Part shown: positions 29,178-38,156 of the stretch, piece after piece
How the letters are laid out: each line of letters begins with the position of its first letter
Position numbering within the stretch: the stretch's first letter is position 1
From: Myxococcaceae bacterium
GTDB taxonomy: Bacteria; Myxococcota; Myxococcia; Myxococcales; Myxococcaceae
Direction: 5' to 3'
Length of the DNA: 64,000 nt
Assembly (NCBI GenBank): GCA_003818285.1
Contig: RPRB01000005.1
Coordinates: 1 to 64,000 of the forward strand
Notes under the pieces: model-generated
Told to the model about the DNA's origin: nothing
Seen by the model: only the letters and a program-made list of their open reading frames with translations
Database searches by the model: none
Translations under genes and position numbers: made by a program

Positions 29178-30179
29178 CTACAGCCAGCCCTTCCGGCGGA
29201 ACACGACGTACGGAAGGATCGCAGACACCAGCATCAGGACGAGCGCCATCGGATAGCCGAAGCGCCAGCCGAGCTCGGGCATGTGCCGGAAGTTCATGCC
29301 GTAGATGCTGGCCACCAGCGTCGGGGGGAGGAACACCACCGCCGCGACCGACACGATCTTGATGATCCCGTTCTGCTCGTTGTTGATGAGCCCGAGCGTC
29401 GCATCGAGGAGGAAGGAGACCTTGCTCGAGAGGAACGTGGCATGGTCCCCGAGCGACGCCAGATCGTCCCCCACCGTCTTGAGGTGCGCGTTCGCCGACG
29501 TGAGCCGGGGGTCGTTCTTCGCCACCTCCCGGAAGAAGCTCACCAGGCGCGAGAGACTCACCACGCTCTCTCGGGCTCGCGAGGCGAGATCGCTGTGCCG
29601 GCCGATGCGTCGGAGGACGCGCTGGAAGTCCGCCTGGAGCGGTCGCCGTGGCCGCCTGGTGGCACTCTCCTCCTTCGTGCCGTCGCTGAGCACCTCGAGG
29701 GAAAGCTGGTCGACGCCGTCCCCGGTCAGTTCCAGGACCTCGGCCAGACGCTCCACGATGGCGTCGACCAGTCCCTTGAACACCTTGACCGCCGAGTCGT
29801 GCTCGGCCGGCTTCGATGCCCAGCGAGTGGTGAAGACCTCGAGGGCCTTCGGAGTCGCGTAGCGCACGGTCACCAGCCGCTCCGGAGTGAGGATGAAGCT
29901 GAGCGGAGTCCGCTCGGGGTGAGAGGTGTCCGACCGGGCGAGGAGCGTGGCGGTCATGAACAGCACGTTCCCCTCCTGGTAGAGGCGGCTGGAGGGCTCC
30001 AGGGCCTGCATCTCGTCGCGGGTCGGAACCTCCTGACCGATCGCGGCCTCCACCGCGAGCTCCTCCTCACGTGTCGGGTCGACCAGATCGATCCACACCG
30101 CGCGGGGACTGAGTGACGCACAGGCCCGGAGGTCTGCGGTCTGCACGGACTGCTGCCCCGGGACGTAGAAGGTCATCAT
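29178..30179 (-). CDS. corA: CorA family divalent-cation transporter
   Basis: Two C-terminal TM helices with IYGMNFRHMPELGWRFGYPMALVLM (GMN motif). Confidence 0.93.
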   Translation of the reverse strand: MMTFYVPGQQSVQTADLRACASLSPRAVWIDLVDPTREEELAVEAAIGQEVPTRDEMQALEPSSRLYQEGNVLFMTATLLARSDTSHPERTPLSFILTPERLVTVRYATPKALEVFTTRWASKPAEHDSAVKVFKGLVDAIVERLAEVLELTGDGVDQLSLEVLSDGTKEESATRRPRRPLQADFQRVLRRIGRHSDLASRARESVVSLSRLVSFFREVAKNDPRLTSANAHLKTVGDDLASLGDHATFLSSKVSFLLDATLGLINNEQNGIIKIVSVAAVVFLPPTLVASIYGMNFRHMPELGWRFGYPMALVLMLVSAILPYVVFRRKGWL

Positions 30180-30352
30180 GGCTTCCCGAGCGTAGCCGCG
30201 AGAGGGCCGGGGCGAGGTCGAAACCCCGGCGCCGTGCTCCTCGGACCCGCGAGTGGCGGTCGGCGAACGCCCCACCTCTCCAGGCGGGTTCTGTTTACCT
30301 TTCACGTTGTCGGCCTCGCTCGGGTGCCGGAGGCCGACCAGGGAGGGGTGTC

Positions 30353-31738
30353 ATGCGTCCACGCGTCGCGCCGTCTCGTCGTGCTCGTCACCGGCTCCGC
30401 CGGAGCCTGGCCCGCTGGCTGATGCTCTTCCTCGTCGGGACGACCTCGGCGGGCCGGGCGCAGGATGTTCCCATTCCACCGAGCGTCCTGCTCCCGAACT
30501 ATGACCGGGTCCAGCCGGGACTGATCGAGGCCCTGGAGGCGGGGGCGTTCATCGCGCGAGCGAGGAATGCCCCGGCGGTGGCCTACAACCCCGCCGGGAT
30601 CTCGCTCTCGGAGCGGACGAGCCTCAACGCAAGCACGCAGGGCTACTGGCTCACGGTGCTCGGGGGAAGCGGGTTCGAGCACGCCTCGCCGGTCTCGAAC
30701 TTCGCGAGCATGCCGAGCTTCCTGGGCATCGTGCTCGGCCGCGATCTGGTCGGCTGGGAGAAGGTGCGCCTCGGGTTCGCGGTGGTGACCCCGGTGCACT
30801 GGGACCAGTCCGTCATCGCCACGACCGAGCCCGCGCCGGGTCAACGGGCCTCGTACAGCGTGCATTCGAGCATCAGCACGACGACGCCGACGGTCTCCGT
30901 GGGGTGGGCGCTCTCGCCCTCGGTCCGGCTCGGAGCGTCGATCGAGTTTCCGTACACCAGCCTGTCCGATCAGGGACAGCTCTCCGGAGAGCTGACCACG
31001 GCCAGCACGAGCCAGGGGAGCATCCGGAACGTCACGCTCGGCGGCTCGACGCTGGACGTGGTCGGCGTCGTCGGCGCGCAGTGGCAGCCGCTCCGCTGGC
31101 TTCAGCTGGGGCTCGTGTTCCGCTCGCCGGGCCTGAAGATCCTCTCTACCGGATCCCTCGACATCGAATCGCTCACCACGCTCCCCTCCGGCACTCGCCA
31201 CACGTACTTCAGCGACAGGGACGCTCGCTTCGAGTACCGGACTCCGATGGAGGTCTCGCTCGGCGCGGCGTTCGAGGTCGGGCGGATGCAGTTCGAGGTG
31301 GACCTTCGCTGGCACGACGGCACGCACACCTACCCGCTCTTTTCCTCCACCGAGCAAGGACGGGTGGTGGACACCAGCTCCGGAGCTCCGGTGGTGAGCA
31401 GCTTCGACTTCCCGGGCGTGCCCTACCGCGCGCGCCCGGTCCTGAACGGCAGCGTGGGGGCACATTTCACCCTCACCCAGGCGGTGAATCTCAGCGCGGG
31501 TGTCTACCTGGACCAGAGTCCGGTGGATCTGCTGGGCCAGGGGTTCCGGCGCGTGGACCTGATCGGTTTCCGGACCGGCGTGGGACTGCAGCTGGGCCCG
31601 TTTGGTGCGTCCGTGGGAATCGGCTGGGAGTACGGCAAGGCGACCGACGACCTGGCTCCGGATGCCGCCCAGTCGCAGCGCGAGGAGCTCACCCTGAACA
31701 CGTTCAGCGTGCTCTTCTCGGTGTCGTACAAGTTCTGA
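30353..31738 (+). CDS. Outer-membrane transport protein, FadL/OMPP1/TodX-like
   Basis: ARARNAPAVAYNPAGISLSERTSLNASTQGYW, long beta-barrel, C-terminal aromatic (VSYKF). Confidence 0.82.
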   Translation: MRPRVAPSRRARHRLRRSLARWLMLFLVGTTSAGRAQDVPIPPSVLLPNYDRVQPGLIEALEAGAFIARARNAPAVAYNPAGISLSERTSLNASTQGYWLTVLGGSGFEHASPVSNFASMPSFLGIVLGRDLVGWEKVRLGFAVVTPVHWDQSVIATTEPAPGQRASYSVHSSISTTTPTVSVGWALSPSVRLGASIEFPYTSLSDQGQLSGELTTASTSQGSIRNVTLGGSTLDVVGVVGAQWQPLRWLQLGLVFRSPGLKILSTGSLDIESLTTLPSGTRHTYFSDRDARFEYRTPMEVSLGAAFEVGRMQFEVDLRWHDGTHTYPLFSSTEQGRVVDTSSGAPVVSSFDFPGVPYRARPVLNGSVGAHFTLTQAVNLSAGVYLDQSPVDLLGQGFRRVDLIGFRTGVGLQLGPFGASVGIGWEYGKATDDLAPDAAQSQREELTLNTFSVLFSVSYKF

Positions 31739-31805
31739 CGCCAGAATCCAGCGAGGCGCCGATTCCTGGTCGCACTCAAGTGCTGAACGCGCTTCGGGCG
31801 GTCGA

Positions 31806-31820
31806 AGGTGTTTGACACCT
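31806..31820. promoter_or_regulatory. Palindrome AGGTGTTTGACACCT (copy 1)
   Basis: Perfect 6-bp arms, 3-bp centre; identical 15-mer at 42043 and 44638. Confidence 0.6.
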
Positions 31821-32020
31821 GATGCGGACACCTCCGATGCGGGACCCGGACCTGCGCTCCTGGGGTCGGACCTTCTTGCACCCTCTCCGGGCGTTCGGCA
31901 GCGTGTGAGCAAACTCGCCGAATTCCCGGGATTTCTCGGAAGGTCCATGAGGAACATGCATCGCCCTTAGAATCATGGACGGACGCGCGGCCGCCGCCCG
32001 GCTGCTAGGATTGCCGCACT

Positions 32021-33979
32021 GTGTCAGAGACTGTGGACGTCTTTCGCGCCGAACCCGACCCGGAGTGGCGAACGCGCTGGGCGCGTCTGCTCACGACTCC
32101 GGAACAGGCCGTTCGCGCGCTGAGGCCCGGCCGTCGCATCTTCATCGGGTCCGCGGCCGCCGAGCCCACCCGGCTGGTACAGGCCATGGTGGACGGCGCC
32201 TGGCAGCTCTCGGACAACGAGCTGGTTCACCTCATGACGCTCGGGCCGGCGCCCTACACCGCGGCGGCCTACGAGGAGCGCTTCCGGGCGAACACCTTCT
32301 TCATCGGCCCGAACATCCGGGAGGCGGTCCGCGACGGCCGGGCCGATTTCTCGCCGGTCTTCCTCTCGGAGATTCCCCACCTCCTCCGGTCGAACCGGCT
32401 GCCGGTGGACGCCGCACTGGTGCAGGTCAGCCCTCCCGACGCGCACGGGATGGTCTCGCTCGGCGTCTCGGTGGACATCGTCCGGGCCGCGGTGGACTCG
32501 GCGCGCCTCATCCTCGCCGAGGTCAACCCCCGGATGCCTCGCACCCCGGGCGATACGCTGCTCGACATCCGGCGCTGCAAGCACGTCGTGGCGGTGGACG
32601 CGCCGCTCCCCGAGCGGGAGCCGGTGGTGTCCACCGAGGTGAGCCGCGCCATCGGCGAGCTGGTCGCCGACCTGGTCCCGGATGCGGCGACCTTGCAGAT
32701 CGGCATCGGCGAGCTGCCCACCGCCGTGCTGTCCTCGCTCAAGGGCCATCGAGACCTCGGCATCCACACCGAGATGCTCTCCGACGGCGTGATGGAGCTG
32801 GCGAAGCTCGGGGTGGTCAACGGGCTCCGCAAGACGCTCGCCCCGGGGAAGATGGTGGCCAGCTTCCTTCTCGGGAGCGAGGCGCTGTACCGCTGGGCCC
32901 ACGAGAATCCCGACCTGGTGATGCGGGCCAGCGACTGGGTCAACGATCCCTACGTCATCTCCCAGAACGTCCGGATGGTGTCCATCAACACCGCGCTCGC
33001 GGTGGACCTCACCGGTCAGGTCGCGGCGGACACGCTCGACGACGGCTTCTACTCGGGCATCGGCGGTCAGGTCGACTTCGTCCGGGGCGCCTCGCGCAGC
33101 TACGGCGGCCGCGCGCTCATCGTCCTCCCCTCGCTCGCTCGAGGCGGGACGGTCAGCCGCATCCAGCCCACCCTGCCCGACGGCTCCGCGGTGGTGACCA
33201 GCCGCGGGGACGTCCGCTTCGTGGTCACCGAGTACGGCGTGGCGGACCTGTGGGGCAAGTCGATCCGCGAGCGAGCCCTGGCGCTCACCGCGATCGCCCA
33301 CCCCGACCATCGAGCGGACCTGCTCGCCGCCGCCAAGCAGCGCCACTGGGTGTTCCCGGATCAGGCGGTGCCCAGGCCTCCGCTCGACGTCCGGTCCTGG
33401 GAGGAGAAGCTCCGGGACGGGCGGGAGGTCCGCGTCCGCGCCGCGCGGCTCACCGACGAGGCCAGGGTGCAGGAGCTGCTGTACGGGCTGTCGCCGGAGT
33501 CGGTGTACTCGCGCTACCACCACCTCCGGACCCGCTACCCTCGCGACGAGATCCAGGCGTTGCTCGATGCCGACCCGCAGCGCGGCTGCGCCTTCGTGGC
33601 CGAGCTGCCCGAGGACGGCTCGCTCATCGGGCTCACCCGCTACGATCTGGATCCGGTGAGCGGTATCGGCGAGCTGGGCATCGTCATCGCCGACGCCTGG
33701 CAGCGGAAGGGCGTGGGCACGGCGCTGATGCGGCGGATGGTGGAGGTCGGAAGGGCGCACGGGCTGAAGGGGCTCCGCGCGGACGTGCTGGCGGTGAACT
33801 CGGCGATGATCGCCCTCCTCCGGGACGTCGGTGCCGATGAGGTGTCGCCGCCCGAGGGCGGGGTGGTGGACGTCGAGTTCCGCTTCAAGGAGTTCCTGCC
33901 GCCTGCCAGTCCTGGCAACTCGATCCCTGCCGAGGCGGTCGCGGTCAGCCGCCCGACACAGCCGCAGCGGGTGAGCTGA
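32021..33979 (+). CDS. Acetyl-CoA hydrolase/CoA-transferase family protein fused to C-terminal GNAT acetyltransferase domain
   Basis: IGIGELPTAVLSSLKGHRDLGIHTEMLSDGVMELAKLG, GFYSGIGGQVDFVRGA; C-term GIGELGIVIADAWQRKGVGTALMRRMVEVGRAHGLKGLRADVLAVN. Confidence 0.92.
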   Translation: MSETVDVFRAEPDPEWRTRWARLLTTPEQAVRALRPGRRIFIGSAAAEPTRLVQAMVDGAWQLSDNELVHLMTLGPAPYTAAAYEERFRANTFFIGPNIREAVRDGRADFSPVFLSEIPHLLRSNRLPVDAALVQVSPPDAHGMVSLGVSVDIVRAAVDSARLILAEVNPRMPRTPGDTLLDIRRCKHVVAVDAPLPEREPVVSTEVSRAIGELVADLVPDAATLQIGIGELPTAVLSSLKGHRDLGIHTEMLSDGVMELAKLGVVNGLRKTLAPGKMVASFLLGSEALYRWAHENPDLVMRASDWVNDPYVISQNVRMVSINTALAVDLTGQVAADTLDDGFYSGIGGQVDFVRGASRSYGGRALIVLPSLARGGTVSRIQPTLPDGSAVVTSRGDVRFVVTEYGVADLWGKSIRERALALTAIAHPDHRADLLAAAKQRHWVFPDQAVPRPPLDVRSWEEKLRDGREVRVRAARLTDEARVQELLYGLSPESVYSRYHHLRTRYPRDEIQALLDADPQRGCAFVAELPEDGSLIGLTRYDLDPVSGIGELGIVIADAWQRKGVGTALMRRMVEVGRAHGLKGLRADVLAVNSAMIALLRDVGADEVSPPEGGVVDVEFRFKEFLPPASPGNSIPAEAVAVSRPTQPQRVS

Positions 33980-34634
33980 CCCGCCCCGAGTCCACCCAGA
34001 GCCCGAGCAGCACCAGCACGGCCGTCTGGACGATCCAGCTCACCGCGAGCACCGGCGCTGGCGGCGGCATGCCCCCGCCGAGCTGACCCGCGAGCTGCAG
34101 CACCGCGAGCAGCCCGAGCACGCCGAGGAGCACGCCGCGCCGCAGGCGCGATAGGCCCGGGCGGGAGCGCAGGTAGAGCGCCGCCCCGACCGCGAGGAGC
34201 AGCAGCTCGAGCGCGAGCGCCCAGGGCATCGCCTTCCAGAGCCCGAGGCCGACGTGGGGGAAGCCCTCGCCGAGCAGCGGAAGGCCCCGCACGTGCTCCA
34301 CCACGTCGCAGACGAAGTGCGAGAAGACCGCCACTCCGGCGATCCATGCGGCCGCCGCGCCCCGGCCGATCAGGAGCCACCCGGCTCCCGCCAGGGCCGC
34401 GGTGATGCCCGCCCACACCACGGAGTTGAGGAGACCGTGCGAGTACGGGAAGACGAACTCGAGGTAATGGGCGGTGGCGAAGTCGGGGGGGACGATGACC
34501 TGCTCCATCCCGGCGAGGACGAAGACACCGAGCAGCACGTCCAGGAGCATCGCCGCCCCGAGGAGGGTGCCCAGGCGGAACCGCGCCGAGCGGGACGCGA
34601 GCGCGAGGCCGACGCCCAGGTGACCGACGAACAT
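33945..34634 (-). CDS. Integral membrane metal-dependent hydrolase-like protein (YdjM/DUF457-like)
   Basis: MFVGHLGVGLALASRSARFRLGTLLGAAMLLDVL, PYSHGLLNSVVWA, FSHFVCDVVEHVRGLPL. Confidence 0.75.
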   Translation of the reverse strand: MFVGHLGVGLALASRSARFRLGTLLGAAMLLDVLLGVFVLAGMEQVIVPPDFATAHYLEFVFPYSHGLLNSVVWAGITAALAGAGWLLIGRGAAAAWIAGVAVFSHFVCDVVEHVRGLPLLGEGFPHVGLGLWKAMPWALALELLLLAVGAALYLRSRPGLSRLRRGVLLGVLGLLAVLQLAGQLGGGMPPPAPVLAVSWIVQTAVLVLLGLWVDSGRVSSPAAAVSGG

Positions 34635-35019
34635 GACCACCTCCCGGCCACGAGGGTCCCGGGGACCAACGGCCTCCAGGAACCGCGCCTGCCCCTGGGT
34701 CGCGCCATCGTAGCCGGCCGGGACCACCCGGGCCGGGCGGGTGCGGCAGCAGAGCAGCACGGGCCCGGTCGGCCTGCCCGAGCGCGGGGGGACGCCGGGA
34801 ATGGGTCCGGAGGTGCCCGCGCATGGCGCCCTGGAGAAGCGGCATCGCCGACCGGGAGAGTGGGGTCCACACCACAGGCGTCCGCCGCAAGACTCCCTCC
34901 GGCCAGGAACCGTTGGCCGGTCACGCGACGATGAATGCGGCCCGTTTCCCGCGCGTCCCCGAGTGGCGATCTACCCGCCTGTTGCTCCGGGGGGTGGCCC
35001 CGCTAGCCTAGGAGGCGCC

Positions 35020-37041
35020 GTGCGTTCCTTCGTCCTGCTCGCGCTCGTCTCGACGGCGTCGCTCGCCGCTCCCTCACTCTCCAACGAATCCGCAGGCACG
35101 CTGGGGCGCCCGGATCTCGCCTCGTCCAGCAGGGTCCACACCCTGGTTCAGCTCGACGCGCGGCGAGTGGTGGCCATCGACGCGGCCGGCCTGGCGCGGC
35201 TGTGGGACGTGTCCGAATGGCAGCAGCTGGGGGTCGCCTCGCCCGGGACGCGGGCGCTGGTCCGACCCGAGGGTCTCGGGCTCCCGGCCCAGCGCAGCGG
35301 AGGTTGTCTCCTCTCCTCCCCACTGGCCGCGACCGGGGACGGACGTCTGATCACCGCCGAGGGACTCGCGCTCCGGCTCTGTGATCCCACCGGCCAGCGG
35401 CCACCTCGCGATTTTCCGGTGCCTGGCATGGACGGCAGCACCGCGCTGGCCACGGCACGGGATGGTTCCGCCGTCTTCCGCGCCACCCCGGAGGGAGACG
35501 TGGAGCTCATCCCGTTCGATGGCGGGGCGATGAGCCGTTTCCACGCCCAGGACGCGCGCATCGTGGCGCTGCAGCCCACCTCCGACGGGCGACTGCTGAC
35601 GGCCGCCCAGGACGGGATGGTCCGCGGCTACGACCGGAATGGCGGCAGCTTCAAGCTGGACGTGCTCCGAGGCCGGGGGCGTCCGTGCGACGAGTCGCTG
35701 CGCGCGCTGACCTTCAACGACGACGGAACGCTGGCTCTGGTCTCGGCGGTCACCGGCGGAGAGGAGTGCGAGGAGGCGCGCACCGGTGGCTCGCTCCGGC
35801 TGATCGAGCTCCCCACCGGACGGATCCGCTGGGAGCTCCAGCCCGTGCAGGTGACGGCGGCGCTCTTCGCGGCCGACGGCTCGGTGCTGGTGGCCGCCGC
35901 CGGCCAGATCCGGGATCGGGTGGACCCCATCTCGACCACCCTGGTTCGCCTCGACGCACGGAACGGTGCGCCCGCAGCTCCGCCGGCGGGCCATCGCGCC
36001 CAGGTGACGGCGCTCCGCTTCTCGCCGGACGGCGCTCGGCTGGCGTCAGGCGACGCCGCAGGTGTCTGGTCACTGTGGGACGTGGGCACGCGGGCGCGGA
36101 GGCTGGCCGGCTCGGTCCCGGGCGGGGCGCTGGTGGACCTTCGCTTCACTCCCCAGTCGGACACGCTGGTGTCGCAGCACGAGGACGACTCGGTGCGGAC
36201 GTGGCGCGTGGCGGACGGCGCGGCCGGTCCGGTCCTGGTGCCGCCCCCGGCTCCGGATCCGGCGCGATCGAACCCGGTCTGCGCCTCGACGCAGGCACAC
36301 GTCGCGGAGCTGATGCGGCCGTCCGCGGACAGCGTGCTCGGAGTGCGGGACCCCTCGGTGTGGTCCGGGCTCCAGACGGTGCCCGAGCTGGTGCTCTCGT
36401 CCGACGGCGAGAACGTGCTGGCCCCGGTCGCCGAGGAATCCTGCGTGAGCCTGCTCCGGAGCGGCTGCTCCATCGGTTGCAGCCGCCACTACCATCTCGA
36501 GCGGATCGCGGTGCGCACCGGGCGCCGCGTGCAGACCCTGCCGCTGGACCAGGAGCTGCTCGGGGGCTGCGTGCCGCCGGGGGGTGCCTTCGTCACCCGC
36601 GCAGACAAGGGCGGCATCCAGCTCCGCGATGCGGACGGCGAGCCGCTGGCGCGGGCGGGGAGCAAGCTCGGGAAGGTGCTCTCCTGCGAGGCGACGCCGG
36701 ACGGGAAGCGGATGCTGCTCGCCTCGTCCAGGCTGCTCGGGTTCTGGGAGGTGGGCCGGCCGACGATGCGCGACGGGGTGCCGCGCCGGGCCCGCACCGG
36801 AGGGCCGGTGGCTCTCTCTCCGAGGGGTGACGTGAGCGTGGACGCGGATGGGCCGGAGCTGCGGCTGCGGGCGTGGCCGACGGGTGCGGTCGCCGGGCGG
36901 CTCACGCTGGCGCTGCAGGACAATTTCCCGACGAGCGCGACGTTCTCGCCAGACGGGCGGATGCTCGCGGTGGGCACCGCGCGCGGCGTGATTCACCTCA
37001 TCCGCATCGGTGGACCGGCGGCGACGGCGAGCCGGCGCTGA
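35020..37041 (+). CDS. Exported WD40-like beta-propeller protein
   Basis: Signal peptide VRSFVLLALVSTASLAAPS; repeats such as VTALRFSPDGARLASGDAAGVWSLWDV. GTG start inferred. Confidence 0.78.
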   Translation: MRSFVLLALVSTASLAAPSLSNESAGTLGRPDLASSSRVHTLVQLDARRVVAIDAAGLARLWDVSEWQQLGVASPGTRALVRPEGLGLPAQRSGGCLLSSPLAATGDGRLITAEGLALRLCDPTGQRPPRDFPVPGMDGSTALATARDGSAVFRATPEGDVELIPFDGGAMSRFHAQDARIVALQPTSDGRLLTAAQDGMVRGYDRNGGSFKLDVLRGRGRPCDESLRALTFNDDGTLALVSAVTGGEECEEARTGGSLRLIELPTGRIRWELQPVQVTAALFAADGSVLVAAAGQIRDRVDPISTTLVRLDARNGAPAAPPAGHRAQVTALRFSPDGARLASGDAAGVWSLWDVGTRARRLAGSVPGGALVDLRFTPQSDTLVSQHEDDSVRTWRVADGAAGPVLVPPPAPDPARSNPVCASTQAHVAELMRPSADSVLGVRDPSVWSGLQTVPELVLSSDGENVLAPVAEESCVSLLRSGCSIGCSRHYHLERIAVRTGRRVQTLPLDQELLGGCVPPGGAFVTRADKGGIQLRDADGEPLARAGSKLGKVLSCEATPDGKRMLLASSRLLGFWEVGRPTMRDGVPRRARTGGPVALSPRGDVSVDADGPELRLRAWPTGAVAGRLTLALQDNFPTSATFSPDGRMLAVGTARGVIHLIRIGGPAATASRR

Positions 37042-37169
37042 CCCCCGGCATCGGACTGCGTCTCCCTGGTCGCGGAGGAAGGCCAGAACGTCGGCTCGAC
37101 CTGCCCTGACGTATTGCCTGAGCCCTCGAACGTGTGGTCCAACGCCGGGTCGGCGAGCGAGGTCTAGCG

Positions 37170-38093
37170 GTGCACAAGCCACGCATCTTCCTTGGCTCTT
37201 CAGGACAGCAGGCGAAGCTGCTGCAAGCCCTCACCCGCGGCCTCGAGGACGTCGCGCGGGTGGACCCCTGGACGACCTCCTTCAATCCGGGGACCACGAC
37301 ACTCGAGCGCCTTCTCGAGCTCGCGCATGAAGTCGACTTCGCCGCGTTCGTGTTCGCCCGGGACGACTGGACGAACACGAGCCCCGCAGCCTCGCCCTCC
37401 AATGCAGCCGGTCAGGCCTCTCCGCGAGACAATGTCGTATTCGAAGCCGGCCTCTTCGGCGGAACGCTGGGGATGCGCCGCACCTTCATCCTCCATGCGT
37501 CTGGCGCGAAGCTTCCGACCGATCTTCTCGGTTTCACCTGCATCCGGTACGGCGAGACGACGACCCCTTCCGAGGTCAGAGTCATCAACGAGAAGCTCCG
37601 GAAGGCCATCGAGAACGAGGGCCCCGTCGCCCGCATCGACGGTCTGTGGTGGCAGTACTCGCTGACGGAGCATGGCCCGCGCGAACCGTCCGTCCTGAGC
37701 CTCCTGCGGATCTCGCGAGACCGCGCCGGCACGCTGGAGGTGAACGGTCGATCCTGGCAGAAGGATGGCACCCTGTCGGCGAGGTACTGGAGCGAGGCGG
37801 CGAAGGAGAAGACCGAGCCCTCGGGGATCTTCTATTTCTGGAGGGGTGAGCGGCCCCGGGACCCCACCGCACCGCAGATCGAGGGGACCGGGGAGATCCG
37901 TCTGGAGTCCGCCGATCGCGCGACGGGGTATTGGATCACTCGCGCAGACCCTGGACCGCAGTCGCGGACCGCCGGTGTCTATCTGCGCGCGGACCCGGCC
38001 GACCTGAGCATCCTGGACGGCCGCGACGATCGGCAGCGCGCGAAGTTGATCGCCGAGCGACTCAAGCGCTGGAAGTCGATCTCCAGCGGATGA
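37170..38093 (+). CDS. TIR-like (Cap12/Pycsar-effector type, PF10137-like) nucleotide-binding protein with C-terminal beta-rich domain
   Basis: RIFLGSSGQQAKLLQAL...VDPWTTSFNPGTTTLERLLELAHEVDFAAFVFARDDWT...PRDNVVFEAGLFGGTLGMRRTFIL...LPTDLLGF matches the TIR-like effector signature including the E of RDNVxFExGLF. Confidence 0.88.
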   Translation: MHKPRIFLGSSGQQAKLLQALTRGLEDVARVDPWTTSFNPGTTTLERLLELAHEVDFAAFVFARDDWTNTSPAASPSNAAGQASPRDNVVFEAGLFGGTLGMRRTFILHASGAKLPTDLLGFTCIRYGETTTPSEVRVINEKLRKAIENEGPVARIDGLWWQYSLTEHGPREPSVLSLLRISRDRAGTLEVNGRSWQKDGTLSARYWSEAAKEKTEPSGIFYFWRGERPRDPTAPQIEGTGEIRLESADRATGYWITRADPGPQSRTAGVYLRADPADLSILDGRDDRQRAKLIAERLKRWKSISSG

Positions 38094-38156
38094 CTCAGGG
38101 GATCGTCAGTCCCGCGTGAAATGCGCGCCACCCGCTGATGGTTGGCTCGCCGCCGG

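Noticed and set aside
35020-37041. WD40-like protein upstream of the TIR-like gene as a sensor partner in a two-gene defence system
   Set aside because: It has an apparent signal peptide (exported), so direct partnership with a cytosolic TIR effector is unlikely; kept as an unrelated neighbour.
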